NCBI RefSeq assembly: GCF_027925445.1
Contig: NZ_AP027149.1
Span: 2,492,501 to 2,556,500 of the forward strand
Direction: 5' to 3'
DNA length: 64,000 nucleotides
Source: Methylocystis bryophila
Lineage (GTDB): Bacteria > Pseudomonadota > Alphaproteobacteria > Rhizobiales > Beijerinckiaceae
Within the stretch, counting starts at the first letter, position 1; each line of letters starts with the position of its first letter. The position numbers were made by a program, and so were the translations under genes. The notes under the pieces are model-generated. The model did no database searches, was not told the origin of the DNA, and saw only the letters and a list, made by a program, of their open reading frames with translations. Shown here in pieces: positions 43,336 through 52,196 of the stretch.

Positions 43336-44937
43336 ATGCAGGCGTTTCTTTCCATCTACACGATGATCGACTGGATTCTGCGCGGCGTTTCGGTGGCTGC
43401 GCAGACGCTAGCCGTCGGCGGGATCGCCTATTTCCTGTTCGCTTTGGCGCCAATGAAGTTGGGGGACGAGCGCGCGGTTCTCGAGAGGTTCTGCGCGCGG
43501 ATGATATTCTGGGCGGCCTTGGCGGCCTGTGCGTCCCAACTGCTGGCGGCGGCTGCATTGATCGCGTTTCTTGTCGGTTCGACCGGAGCGGAGCTCAAGA
43601 CCGCAATCAGCGCCGAGGCTGCGTCTTTTCACTTCCTCTCGGCCGGCGCAGCCTGCGCGCTCGCCCTTGCCGCCCGCAGGCGCGGCTTGTCGGCGGCTGT
43701 GGCTCCGATGCTCGTCGCATTGTCCTTGCTTCTTGTCGGGGCGCATCTGGGCGTATCCCACGCCGCGAGCAGGTCGGAGCCGTCCCCATTGCTGCTCACG
43801 GCCGAGACGCTTCATCTCTTGGCTCTGGCGACGTGGATTGGCGGCATCCCTTTCTTTATCGCCTCATTGCGCATGATCGGCGACGGCACGGAGCGCCGGG
43901 TCGTCTCTCGACGCTTTTCCGTGACATCGCTGATTTCGGTTGCGGTCCTGGCCGCAACGGGCGTCCTCATGGCGGTACCTTATACGGGGTCGCTCGCGGG
44001 GCTCTACCAAACGCAATACGGGCTCCTGCTCAGCTCCAAGGTCGTGCTGCTGATCATGCTGCTTTGTCTCGGCGCCAGCAATTTTTTGATCATTCGCACC
44101 CGACGCCGCGACGGTCTGAAGGACGTGCGCGTGTTCGCGGAAATCGAAGCCGGCGTCGGCCTCATCGCGATCTTGTGCGCCGTCGCGCTCGCATCGTCGC
44201 CTTTGGCCGCCACAACGGAAGCCGCGCGCCCTGGGACGGCCGAAATCGCAGCGCGTCTGCAGCCCGCGTGGCCGCGCCTGGAAAGCCCGGCGCTGGCTCA
44301 ACTCTCGTCAGCGCAGGCCGATACGGCCATCGGGACGGATCTCGAATCCAATCGCAACGAAGCTGACGTCGCCTGGTCCGAATCGCATCATCACTATGCG
44401 GCGCTCGTCATCATCCTGGTGGGGCTCGTCGCGCTTCTGGCGCAAAGCCGTCGGTTCAAAATTGCTCGACACTGGCCGCTGCTCGTTCTTGGTCTTGCGG
44501 GCTATCTCGTCGTCACGGCCGACGAAGAAGTTTGGCCGCTCGGCAAGATCGGCTTTCTCGAAAGCCTGGCGACGCCTCAAATCGCGCAGCACAAGCTGAT
44601 GATCGCGCTGATCGCGGGCTTCGCGGCCTGCGAGTGGGGCGTGCAGTCGAAGCGATTCCGCGCCGCCTGGCCCTCATACGTGTTTCCGGTGACGATCGCC
44701 GCGGCGGCGGCGTTTCTATTGACTCATTACGGCCATACCGGCCGCAAGGAGGAGGTGCTGATCGAAATCAGCCACACGCCCATTGCGCTGATCGGCGTGA
44801 TCGTGGCCGGCGCGCGCTGGATGGAATTGCGCCTCGAGCCGACGCCCGTAAGCCGGATCGCGGGATTGGCGTGGCCGATCGCCATGATCAGCGCAGGAGC
44901 GTTCCTGCTGATGTATCGTGAGGCTGTGCCGACGTGA
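43336..44937 (+). CDS. copD: CopD inner-membrane copper transport protein
   Basis: The 533-residue polytopic protein has the CopD core with conserved histidines (VGAHLGVSHAA, TAETLHLLALATWIGGIPFF, ISHTPIALIGVIVAGARWMELR). A linker with SESHHHYAALVIIL is His-rich. With CopC it moves copper from periplasm to cytoplasm. In a methanotroph such a pair would feed copper to particulate methane monooxygenase, but that is speculation here. No copper sensor gene is adjacent. Confidence 0.9.
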   Translation: MQAFLSIYTMIDWILRGVSVAAQTLAVGGIAYFLFALAPMKLGDERAVLERFCARMIFWAALAACASQLLAAAALIAFLVGSTGAELKTAISAEAASFHFLSAGAACALALAARRRGLSAAVAPMLVALSLLLVGAHLGVSHAASRSEPSPLLLTAETLHLLALATWIGGIPFFIASLRMIGDGTERRVVSRRFSVTSLISVAVLAATGVLMAVPYTGSLAGLYQTQYGLLLSSKVVLLIMLLCLGASNFLIIRTRRRDGLKDVRVFAEIEAGVGLIAILCAVALASSPLAATTEAARPGTAEIAARLQPAWPRLESPALAQLSSAQADTAIGTDLESNRNEADVAWSESHHHYAALVIILVGLVALLAQSRRFKIARHWPLLVLGLAGYLVVTADEEVWPLGKIGFLESLATPQIAQHKLMIALIAGFAACEWGVQSKRFRAAWPSYVFPVTIAAAAAFLLTHYGHTGRKEEVLIEISHTPIALIGVIVAGARWMELRLEPTPVSRIAGLAWPIAMISAGAFLLMYREAVPT

Positions 44938-45140
44938 GGCGGCGGGAGCGCCGGCGAGCCAGCCAGAGCGGATTCTCGAATGCATATGTAGTTGAAATCT
45001 CTCACCGGAAAGGCGTGGGTCAGCTGCTGACCTTGCGGAGCTGGTCTCGCTGTTGACGTCCCTCACGGCAAAACGCTTGGGTTGAATTGAGTGGGTGCGG
45101 TCAGCTGGCGAGGAAGGAACAGGTCGCGAAAAGGCGCTGC

Positions 45141-45452
45141 CTATTGACGCTCCATGGGCTGCTTGCGTTTCAGCTTATCCAAAGTGTCGTTGGCTCTGCG
45201 GACTTGGCGCTCCGTCTCGACCTCGAGGCATTCGCGATAGCGGAACACGTTGGCAAGGTAAGCCCTGACACGGCGCTCGCAGTTCTCGTAATCCGATTTT
45301 GCGGGCGCGTCCACGCAGTCGGGCGGTTGGGCGGCCACACAAAGATTGAAGCCAGACGAAGGCTCGTTTGCGCCAGGCGGGGCGAATAGGTTCACAGCAA
45401 CAAGAAGACCGGCGCCGAGCGCGCCCCGAGAGCATGTCCCGGAAAAGTGCAA
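45141..45452 (-). CDS. small secreted Cys-containing protein, 5' end inside a dispersed repeat
   Basis: The body (CVAAQPPDCVDAPAKSDYEN, then RECLEVETERQVRRANDTL) resembles a family of small alphaproteobacterial secreted proteins with paired cysteines; function unknown. A hydrophobic stretch GALGAGLLVAVNLFA would serve as signal peptide, but no ATG precedes it. The only starts are TTG at 45452 or GTG at 45524, both within repeat copy 4. The repeat seems to have replaced the original start region, so this may be a remodelled or dead gene. Confidence 0.5.
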   Translation of the reverse strand: MHFSGTCSRGALGAGLLVAVNLFAPPGANEPSSGFNLCVAAQPPDCVDAPAKSDYENCERRVRAYLANVFRYRECLEVETERQVRRANDTLDKLKRKQPMERQ

Positions 45453-45558
45453 AGCGGTTTTCCGGTCAGGACATGCTCTAAGTTTTTGATTTGGAGCGAG
45501 TCCTTTTCGATCGCGTGATTCCACGCGATCGGGACGCGCTCTAGAGCGCGATGCGAAG
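45429..45558. repeat. composite dispersed palindromic repeat, copy 4
   Basis: AGAGCATGTCCCGGAAAAGTG to GACATGCTCTAA, then TTTTTGATTTGGAGC, then a CGATCGCGTG/CACGCGATCG hairpin and CGCGCTCTAGAGCGCGATGCG. It is built from the same modules as copies at 31478, 55011 and 61758. Confidence 0.75.
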
Positions 45559-45604
45559 AACCCTCGTTGGTTTCCGTAGGGCGAACAAAACGGCGCGGAC
45601 GGCG

Positions 45605-46369
45605 TCAGCGGGAAAGCCCTAAGCCAACTTTCAAGGCGTCGTTACTCGTTTTAGCTTCCTCGTGGGAAGACTCGATCAATATCGTTTTCGTCTCAGGGCC
45701 GTCGCCGGCCTGATTCAACTCGTCGTCGAACTTCGACAGGTCCTTGGCGACGATCCACAGGAAGCCGAAGAAGCTCATGAGCCAAAGGACGCCGATGACC
45801 GCGTCGAGCGCCCGATAGCCATGGAAAGGCGCACGGATGAACCCCGGACCGGCCCAGAGAGCGAACAGCGCCCAGCAAATGATCATCAGCCTCATTTCCG
45901 TGGCGCCCATGCCGCCGTAGGAGAGGTTGTGCCGGCGCAGGATGAAGACCTTCAGATAGGTGTAAGAACTCATGAGAAGATACATGGAGAGCACGAAGAG
46001 CGCCGAAGGCAGCGTGAAATAGGGGGACAGGCCCAGGCCGAGGAATGTCAAGGTCTGCGCGATGAGATCGCAAGAATGATCGACGAAATAGCCAAACCGC
46101 GGCCGCTCAATGTTACGATAGCGAGCGAGAGTGCCGTCGAGCGAGTCGCCGAACCAATTGAGCAACACGCCCAACAGGGCGGGAACAAGAAACCAGGGCG
46201 ACCAGCGACAGGCGACAAATCCGACTAATGTCAACACACCGCCGATCAATCCGAGGATGGTCAGGTGATCGGGAGAAACGAAAGAAGGCGTTCTCGCCGC
46301 GAGCCAAAGCAAAACTTGGCGCTCTTTCTCGGCAAGAACACCACGATTTAATCGCTTATGTCCCATCAT
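45605..46369 (-). CDS. CDP-alcohol phosphatidyltransferase family protein (intact motif)
   Basis: The 254-residue membrane protein has the full family motif: Asp75-x2-Asp78-Gly79-x2-Ala82-Arg83 (GDSLDGTLAR), Gly93, Asp97 and Asp101 (GYFVDHSCD). Six or so helices follow. Enzymes of this fold transfer a phospho-group from a CDP-alcohol to an acceptor alcohol; the acceptor here is unknown. Its distant paralogue lies at 48109. A polysaccharide export lipoprotein gene lies between them. Confidence 0.88.
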   Translation of the reverse strand: MMGHKRLNRGVLAEKERQVLLWLAARTPSFVSPDHLTILGLIGGVLTLVGFVACRWSPWFLVPALLGVLLNWFGDSLDGTLARYRNIERPRFGYFVDHSCDLIAQTLTFLGLGLSPYFTLPSALFVLSMYLLMSSYTYLKVFILRRHNLSYGGMGATEMRLMIICWALFALWAGPGFIRAPFHGYRALDAVIGVLWLMSFFGFLWIVAKDLSKFDDELNQAGDGPETKTILIESSHEEAKTSNDALKVGLGLSR

Positions 46370-46521
46370 TCGATCCCGCGCGCAGTATGAACGCCTAATT
46401 TTCTACTAGAACAATCCGTAAGATTTTTGTCAATTCTAAGCCCGTTTGGGGCAATTTGCGGGGAGCCCATTGGCCGCTGCGGAGGATGATGCAGCCGACG
46501 CAGGGAATCACGCGACGGACT

Positions 46522-46593
46522 AAGCTCCCAATCAGAAGTTTGGAGAAGGTCGTGACCGGAAAACCGCTTCGCACTTTTCCGTGGCACGCTCTC
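46522..46593. repeat. dispersed palindromic repeat, copy 5 (inverted)
   Basis: GACCGGAAAACCGCTTCGCACTTTTCC is the reverse complement of the main module. The flanks are eroded. It lies in the 299-base gap 46370-46668, where no gene was seen. Confidence 0.65.
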
Positions 46594-46668
46594 GTCGCCG
46601 ACGCGCCCGGCGCTCAGAAACTGCGCTTGGTGAGCCATTCTTGCGATGCGCGCCTCCACGCCCCTGCC

Positions 46669-47856
46669 TCACTTTACGGTGGCCGCGATGACGCCGGCCT
46701 GCATGCCGGGCTGCGCGACCATGAGGAACATCTGGAAGAACTTGCTGATCTCCGTCAGCGGCGCGTTGGAAACGAACAGAATGTCCTTGTCGCGCATCGC
46801 GAATCGCCGCGCCAGGAAGAGCGCTTTCGGATCGCGCATGTTCAGGTGATAGGCGATCGGCACACTGCCTCCATCGAGCAGTCGGGGCGACACCGACGGG
46901 TATTCCCGCGCGACGGCAACCGGTTCATAGCGCAGCACGAACACGCCGTCCGGATCCGCGCGCATGTCTTGGAGGCCGCCCGCCCTTGCGACAGCCTCCT
47001 CGAGAGTGACCCTGCGTTGCTGGAACGGAATCACGGCGTTGGCGCCGGTGGCTCCGACGACGGTGAAGGTGAGCGGAGCGCGCTCGACGGTCACCATGTC
47101 GCCCGGACGCGCAAAGATGTTCTCGCCTGGATTGTCGAGCAGGCTCTGAATGGGCGCACGGGCGGTGCGCCCGTCGCGAGTGAGGCTCACGAAGGTTTCG
47201 GGGAGGGGCGAATGAAAGCCGCCGGCCAAGGCGATCACGTCCATGATCCGCTCGCCGCGCTGGGTCAGCGGCACGAGCGCTCCGTTCGCCCCGTCGCCGG
47301 AAACTGTAACGGTGTTGCTGACGTTGCGCGTGACGTTGACCAAAACCTGAGGCTCGATCGCCTTGCCTCTGAGGCGATCGACGATCGTAGATTCGACCTC
47401 TTGCTGCGTTCGTCCCGCCACCTCGATGCGGCCCGCGTAGGGCACGCTCACTGAGCCGTCGCGACCGACGACTTGATCGGGAATCGCCGCGGAGCGCGAT
47501 CCGGGGCTCAGACGGTCGACGACCGGGGTCGAGAAGAGTCCCCCCGCCGCCGCTTCCCAGATCGTAATCTGAAGCGTATCGCCGACGCCTATGGGTTGGC
47601 GCGCAGGAGGACGCCGATCCCCAAAATAGCCCCGAAGTCCGGGGGCAGGGCGGCGGGCCAGAATGTTGAGCGTGAAAGCGTCGACCTCGATGAAAGCGAA
47701 GGGCCTTTCGGTGTCCTCCGACTCCCAAGTTCCTGTCTGGGTGATGATCTCCCGAGAGGGGCCGCTCCCCGGGAGGACGGAACAGGCCTCAAGGCTTAAA
47801 GCCGCTATGAAGAACGAGGCTTTGCATATCCGCTTCAACATAAGCCATGTTTCCAT
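46669..47856 (-). CDS. Wza-like polysaccharide export lipoprotein
   Basis: About 395 residues from 47856 (METWLML; the next Met at 47841 is equally possible). A lipoprotein-type leader ends LSLEAC; Glu at -2 is unusual. The body has a polysaccharide biosynthesis/export domain (PIGVGDTLQITIWEA, GSVSVPYAGRIEVAGRTQQE) and then SLBB repeats (TVVGATGANAVIPF). Such proteins form the outer-membrane export channel. No Wzc kinase or glycosyltransferase is adjacent, so the exported polymer is unknown. Confidence 0.85.
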   Translation of the reverse strand: METWLMLKRICKASFFIAALSLEACSVLPGSGPSREIITQTGTWESEDTERPFAFIEVDAFTLNILARRPAPGLRGYFGDRRPPARQPIGVGDTLQITIWEAAAGGLFSTPVVDRLSPGSRSAAIPDQVVGRDGSVSVPYAGRIEVAGRTQQEVESTIVDRLRGKAIEPQVLVNVTRNVSNTVTVSGDGANGALVPLTQRGERIMDVIALAGGFHSPLPETFVSLTRDGRTARAPIQSLLDNPGENIFARPGDMVTVERAPLTFTVVGATGANAVIPFQQRRVTLEEAVARAGGLQDMRADPDGVFVLRYEPVAVAREYPSVSPRLLDGGSVPIAYHLNMRDPKALFLARRFAMRDKDILFVSNAPLTEISKFFQMFLMVAQPGMQAGVIAATVK

Positions 47857-48108
47857 TGCAGACGCTACGCGTCGTTTCACTCGAATCGACAGCAGGCTTT
47901 CGACCTTGCTCTTCGCGGCAAGGATAATATAGCCGATCGGGGCATTCAATTCGGTCGGAGTTAAAAAAAGCGGCCGTTGCAAATTTGCCACAGTCCAAGT
48001 TAAGGTTATTGCATTATTTCTCTCAGGGCTCGGAGGGCGAGGAGCTGCGCCACATTCGCGAAAGCCCTGATATTACTGGAGTTTATCGAAGAGCGCCTAT
48101 GGGCGCGT

Positions 48109-48789
48109 TCAAATCTGTGACGAGGAAATCTTTCGTCCATCCAGAATTATATTAATGACGAGACTAATAATAGCGACGATCGAAAGCATGAGGATGGCGA
48201 AATCCATCCTTTCGAAGCCAGTCGCGCTGGAATGTTTCAAACCGAGCGCCACGGCGAGGAACGGCCAAGCTCCCGCGACAATGCGGAATTCCATGGCCCC
48301 TATGCCCAGCAAGGCCGTTTGCACCGCGCGCCCCGCCGCGGCCCGAAGGAAGCTATATGCCGAGAACAGCAGGAAGCACGCCATGATGAGGAGCGACGAG
48401 ACTAAAGACAAGAAAGGGGAAAAGCCGTAGGCGACGATGACGATGAGCAGCGATACGAGGTCTGCGAGGTGCTCCATCCAACGCCGCTTGCTTCCTTGCT
48501 CGCCGCGATGGGCGCTGAGCGGTCCATCCACGGCTGCGCCAAACCAGTTCAGGGCGACGCCCAGCGGAACGAGCGCCACCGTCCAGGCGGAGAAGCGGCA
48601 TCCCACGAGGCCCGAGGCGGCGAGCAAAGCCCCCGCCAGGCTCAGCTTGGTCAGGAGCTCGGCGGAAACGCGCTGAGGAAGGAGCGTGACGATCCGCTGC
48701 ACCGCGCGAGCCTCCCAGCTCGCCAAAAAGCTTCCGCTCGGCGGGTCCTCGGGATCGAAGAGCCCAGTCAGGAGCTTGGCGAATTTCAT
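48109..48789 (-). CDS. CDP-alcohol phosphatidyltransferase-like pseudoenzyme
   Basis: The 226-residue membrane protein aligns with the intact enzyme at 45605 through NWFG and the helix pattern. The catalytic motif is broken: the first Asp is Ala85, the Ala-Arg pair is Ser92-Ala93, the Gly is Arg102 and the third Asp is Glu106. Asp88, Gly89 and Asp110 remain. It cannot be a normal transferase. The frame is intact and GC-rich at third positions, so it is probably maintained for another role, perhaps as a partner of the active paralogue. Confidence 0.7.
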   Translation of the reverse strand: MKFAKLLTGLFDPEDPPSGSFLASWEARAVQRIVTLLPQRVSAELLTKLSLAGALLAASGLVGCRFSAWTVALVPLGVALNWFGAAVDGPLSAHRGEQGSKRRWMEHLADLVSLLIVIVAYGFSPFLSLVSSLLIMACFLLFSAYSFLRAAAGRAVQTALLGIGAMEFRIVAGAWPFLAVALGLKHSSATGFERMDFAILMLSIVAIISLVINIILDGRKISSSQI

Positions 48790-49109
48790 TGAGACCCTAT
48801 CCTACGCCGCGAAAAGAGAATTAACACGAAGATCGCAGCGGGCGCCAGCCTCCGCCCCGTTTCGATAGGCCCGACCCAAGAGCGCAGAGAGGCGCTTGAC
48901 TGACGCTTCGGTGTTAAGCGCGAAGACCGCCAACGCCAAAGGCTGCAGCGGGGGGCCGACGTGCGCGTGGTGACTGTCTCGTTTTCAGACGCCAACTCGA
49001 TCCTCGAGTCGCACTGCCTCAGCATGCAGGTTTGGAGGCGGCCTCCCAAGTTCGGAAACTCTTACCAAACAAAAAAGACTCACCCAATAATTCGTAATTC
49101 ATTGATTTT
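48790..49109. other. gene-free spacer before tRNA-Arg
   Basis: The 320-base region holds an AT-rich tract (49060-49110) next to the tRNA 3' end and the upstream region of the pseudoenzyme gene. I see no gene or clear element. Confidence 0.4.
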
Positions 49110-49186
49110 TGGCGACCCCGGCAGGATTCGAACCTGCGACCTACTGCTTCGAAGGCAGTTGCTCTATCCAGCTGAGCTACGGAGTC
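49110..49186 (-). tRNA. tRNA-Arg (anticodon TCG)
   Basis: The reverse strand folds into a full cloverleaf of 77 bases with encoded CCA. The acceptor stem is GACTCCG/CGGGGTC, the D arm GCTCAGCTGGATAGAGC, the anticodon stem ACTGC/GCAGT with loop CTTCGAA, and the T arm CAGGTTCGAATCCTG. Loop position gives anticodon TCG, reading CGN arginine codons. Confidence 0.95.
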
Positions 49187-49452
49187 GTTTTATTTTCAGT
49201 CAGTTGCGAAGGCGCGCGTTCGACGCTCGGCGCACGTTCGGCGCGCCACTATCGCTTCGGGCATGCCGGAAAACAAGTCCGCTCGCGTAACCTTCTTTGC
49301 GCGCTTTTCATATCGCATTGGCGCCGACGGCGCGAGAGAGGCGCCCTCCCGCGAGGTTGCGAGCAATCACGATCCGGAACACATCCGGGGTAGAAATAGA
49401 ACAAAAATGAAAACTTAGCGAAACTGACATTGTTGCCGAAATGTAAACAAAT

Positions 49453-50292
49453 TTGTCGCGCCCCGTGCCTCGGTCAAGCTTGCGCGTGAGTTTAGTCGTG
49501 GCCCGAGGCGCCATCCCATTATTCGGCATCGTTGCGGGGTTGTGCGTGGAGCCCGCCGCCGCCGGCGCTCTGCTGATGGACGAAGGCGCGGGCCAGATCA
49601 TCGTCACGTCGACCTTCGCCGAAGCGAACAAAGCCTATGACCGGCGCGGCCACCTGATCCGAACCCCGTCCTACGGCAAGTTCGAGGCGGCCGGCTATGT
49701 CGAATATGGCGTCACGAATTGGCTCACCGTCATCGGGGAGGGCAGCGCCTTCGATTTCAACGGCTCCGCCTCCGCTTATTCTCTCGAGCCGGCTCCGCAT
49801 TACGCCGGGGCGGGGCTCGGCGCGATCGGGGGTCGGATCCCCTTGGGCGAGCTTGCCGGCGTGCATTTTAGCGCGCAAGCGAGCCTTCGCGTGGCCTCAC
49901 AGGCGGCGGGGCAGTTCCTCGACTTCAAAGTCCCGACCCAGGCCGACTTTCGCGTGCAAGCCCTGCGCGGTTTCGAGATTCTCGGTTGGCCTGGTTTCGT
50001 CGAGGCGCAACTCGGCTATCGGACGCGCGGGCAGGGCGGTGACGAGATCCGCGCCGATCTCACGCTCGGCTTGCGCCCGGAGCCCGAGCTGTTGCTCATG
50101 GCGCAGAGCTTCTCGGCCTTCACGCCGGGCGCGAGCGCCTTTGGCGGCTACGCCGCGCAGAAGTTCGAGCTCTCCGGCGTCTATGACTTCAACCCGGATT
50201 GGTCCTTGCAACTCGGCGCTTTGGCGGCGCCGACCGGGGTGAACTCACCGGCCGAGAAAGGCCTCCTCACCGCAGTGTGGCGGCGGTTCTAG
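49453..50292 (+). CDS. putative outer-membrane beta-barrel protein
   Basis: About 279 residues with a hydrophobic leader (ending near EPAAAGALL) and alternating-pattern strands rich in Gly and aromatic residues (GYVEYGVTNWLTVIGEG, FELSGVYDFNPDWSLQLGAL). The last residue is Phe, as in barrel proteins inserted by BamA. I do not recognise a specific family. The start is uncertain: TTG at 49453 is given, and GTG codons slightly downstream are possible. Confidence 0.7.
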   Translation: MSRPVPRSSLRVSLVVARGAIPLFGIVAGLCVEPAAAGALLMDEGAGQIIVTSTFAEANKAYDRRGHLIRTPSYGKFEAAGYVEYGVTNWLTVIGEGSAFDFNGSASAYSLEPAPHYAGAGLGAIGGRIPLGELAGVHFSAQASLRVASQAAGQFLDFKVPTQADFRVQALRGFEILGWPGFVEAQLGYRTRGQGGDEIRADLTLGLRPEPELLLMAQSFSAFTPGASAFGGYAAQKFELSGVYDFNPDWSLQLGALAAPTGVNSPAEKGLLTAVWRRF

Positions 50293-50344
50293 GTCACGCT
50301 GAGCTCAAGCTGAGTCCCCGGGAGCAGAACATGCTCCCCCCAAG

Positions 50345-51307
50345 TCACTCGGCGGCGCGCGCGCCGCCAACTTGCGCTCCGCCAGGAATGAAAGCGTCAA
50401 AGGCGGCGAAGAACTGCTCCCGCTGCGGATCGCGCTCCATGAGGATCTCGTGTCGCGCGCCGGGGATGGAGATGAGCTGGGCGAGGTCCAGCCTCTGCGC
50501 GAAGCGCTCGGCCGCTCGGCTCGACACCAGGCGGTCGTCGCCGGAGACGACGATCAGCAGCGGCAAGCGCCAGCCATGGACGTAGTCGCGCTGAGTGAAA
50601 CGCTGCATCTGTCTAAAGGCGCTATTGACCCAGCCGATCGTCGGGTCGCCGACGGCGAGCCCCGGCGCCTTGGCGATCACCGACAGATTGCGCGCGAGCC
50701 GGTGGCGGTCGGTGGTCAGGAGATTGCCCTCGAACTCCATCACCGAGGCGGGCTTGCCGCCGGGAATGAACATGGCGCCAAGGCCCAGCATGTCGAGACC
50801 ATCGGCGAGCCACCGCGCGCCGCGCGGAAAGCGCAGGCCATAGACGTCGACGAGCGGAGCCGTCGCGACGAGCCGCTGGAAAGCGTCGCCGCCATTATGC
50901 GCATATTCGAAAAGAATCGACGCGCCTGTCGAATGAGCGAGCGCGAACCAGGGCTGCGGGCACTGGAGCTGAGTCATGCGAGCAATGAGCGCGGCGAGGT
51001 CGCGCTGATATTGCGCGAAGTCGTCGACGTGGCTCTTGCGCGGATCGGCGAGCTCGCGCGCCGACCCGCCCTGGCCGCGCCAGTCGAGCGTCGCGACCTC
51101 GAAGCCGCGCTCGAGGAGATCGCTGATCGTCTCGAAATATTTCTCGATGAACTCGGCCCGGCCCTGAAAAAGCGCGATCGTGCCGCGCGCCGGCTTTTCG
51201 GGCTTGAACACGGCCATGCGGAGCATCGCGCCGTCCGAGGCGCTGATCGCGTAAGTTTGGGCGTTCGGGGGTATTCGATTTTGCGGCGTATCGACGAGTT
51301 CGAGCAT
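50345..51307 (-). CDS. alpha/beta hydrolase, lysophospholipase L2-like
   Basis: The 320-residue hydrolase has a GRAEFIEKYFETISDLLERG segment typical of PldB-like monoacylglycerol/lysophospholipid lipases. The nucleophile is in ALAHSTGAS, the acid near VVSGDDRLVS and the histidine in PGARHEILME, a complete triad. No signal peptide is seen. The likely substrate is a lysophospholipid or monoglyceride, by family inference. Confidence 0.87.
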   Translation of the reverse strand: MLELVDTPQNRIPPNAQTYAISASDGAMLRMAVFKPEKPARGTIALFQGRAEFIEKYFETISDLLERGFEVATLDWRGQGGSARELADPRKSHVDDFAQYQRDLAALIARMTQLQCPQPWFALAHSTGASILFEYAHNGGDAFQRLVATAPLVDVYGLRFPRGARWLADGLDMLGLGAMFIPGGKPASVMEFEGNLLTTDRHRLARNLSVIAKAPGLAVGDPTIGWVNSAFRQMQRFTQRDYVHGWRLPLLIVVSGDDRLVSSRAAERFAQRLDLAQLISIPGARHEILMERDPQREQFFAAFDAFIPGGAQVGGARAAE

Positions 51308-51399
51308 GACGTTCTTCAGGCTTTGACAGGGCGCTCGGCGCCGACAGGAACGCCTCCCCTTAGCACAATTTTTTGCACGCGACCGCGTTGCGCTACGCC

Positions 51400-51428
51400 C
51401 TTGCGAGCCTGGCGAGCCCTTCCCACAT
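51400..51428 (+). promoter_or_regulatory. possible heat-shock (RpoH-type) promoter of hsp20
   Basis: CTTGCG (51400-51405) followed 16 bases later by CCCACAT (51422-51428) resembles the CTTG/CCCAT pattern of sigma-32 promoters, about 100 bases before the hsp20 start. Confidence 0.25.
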
Positions 51429-51502
51429 CAACGTCAGCGCGGGCCCCTGGACGCGCGCGCGGATCGCGCCGGATGACCCGGGCGTTCTGCGGTCCCCAAT
51501 CA

Positions 51503-51520
51503 TGTCGCTTCGACAGGAGG
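51503..51520 (+). promoter_or_regulatory. hairpin touching the hsp20 ribosome site
   Basis: TGTCG (51503-51507) pairs with CGACA (51511-51515) and the GGAGG ribosome site follows directly. CCCC at 51494-51497 can pair with most of GGAGG. The layout suggests a ROSE-like RNA thermometer, as is common for rhizobial small heat-shock genes. Confidence 0.28.
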
Positions 51521-51527
51521 ATGTGCA

Positions 51528-51998
51528 ATGCGTGCTTTCGACTTTTCCCCCCTGTTCCGCCAGACCGTCGGTTTCGACCGGCTGTTCGACCATCTCGCCC
51601 AGAGCGGCGGGCTCGAGCCTGCGCCGAACTATCCCCCCTACAACATTGAGCGCACCGGCGAGAACGCCTATCGCGTGACGCTGGCCGTCGCCGGCTTCTC
51701 GAGGGATGACATCACGATCGAGACACGTGAGAACGCGCTCACGATCCGCGGCGCGCAGCAGAGCGCGCCCGAGGCTCAGAACCGTGAGTTCCTGCATCAA
51801 GGCATTGCCGCGCGGGCCTTTGAGCGTCGCTTCCAGCTCGCCGAGCATGTGGTCGCTACCGGCGCGAGCCTCGAGAACGGCTTGCTCTACATCGACCTCG
51901 TGCGCGAGATCCCCGAGGCGCAAAAGGCGCGCAGGATCGAAATCGGCGCTGCGCCGCGGCCGGTAGAGACGAAGCCGGTCGAAGTCAAGGCTGCGTAA
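51528..51998 (+). CDS. Hsp20 small heat-shock protein
   Basis: The 156-residue protein has an IbpA-type N-terminus (MRAFDFSPLFRQTVGFDRLF) and an alpha-crystallin domain (about 35-125) with YRVTLAVAGFSRDDITIE and FERRFQLAEHV plus GLLYIDL. A C-terminal RRIEIG holds the I-x-I anchor. It binds unfolding proteins during heat stress. The ATG at 51528 is seven bases after GGAGG. Confidence 0.94.
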   Translation: MRAFDFSPLFRQTVGFDRLFDHLAQSGGLEPAPNYPPYNIERTGENAYRVTLAVAGFSRDDITIETRENALTIRGAQQSAPEAQNREFLHQGIAARAFERRFQLAEHVVATGASLENGLLYIDLVREIPEAQKARRIEIGAAPRPVETKPVEVKAA

Positions 51999-52011
51999 CA
52001 ACGAGTCAGGC

Positions 52012-52038
52012 GGAGCGCCCGTGAAAGCGGGCGCCTCC
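52012..52038 (+). terminator. stem-loop after hsp20
   Basis: GCGCCCG (52015-52021) pairs with CGGGCGC (52028-52034), extended by GGA/TCC with one bulge. No T-run follows, so efficiency is doubtful. Confidence 0.3.
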
Positions 52039-52045
52039 CGCCGCT

Positions 52046-52162
52046 TAGAGCATGTCACGGAAAAGTGCGAAGCGGTTTTCCGGTCATGGCATGCTCCACC
52101 CTTTTGATTTGGCGCGATTCCTTATCGCTCGAACGATTCCGTTCGAGCGGGAAACGCGCGAG
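52046..52162. repeat. dispersed palindromic repeat, copy 6
   Basis: TAGAGCATGTCACGGAAAAGTG to GGCATGCTCC, then CCTTTTGATTTGGCGCGATTCC, TATCGCTCGAACGATTCCG and a CGTTCGAGCG hairpin. The same second half occurs at 56950 and, inverted, at 62661. Confidence 0.75.
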
Positions 52163-52196
52163 TGGCGTCCATCGTCCGCCGACGCGCTTATTTCAG

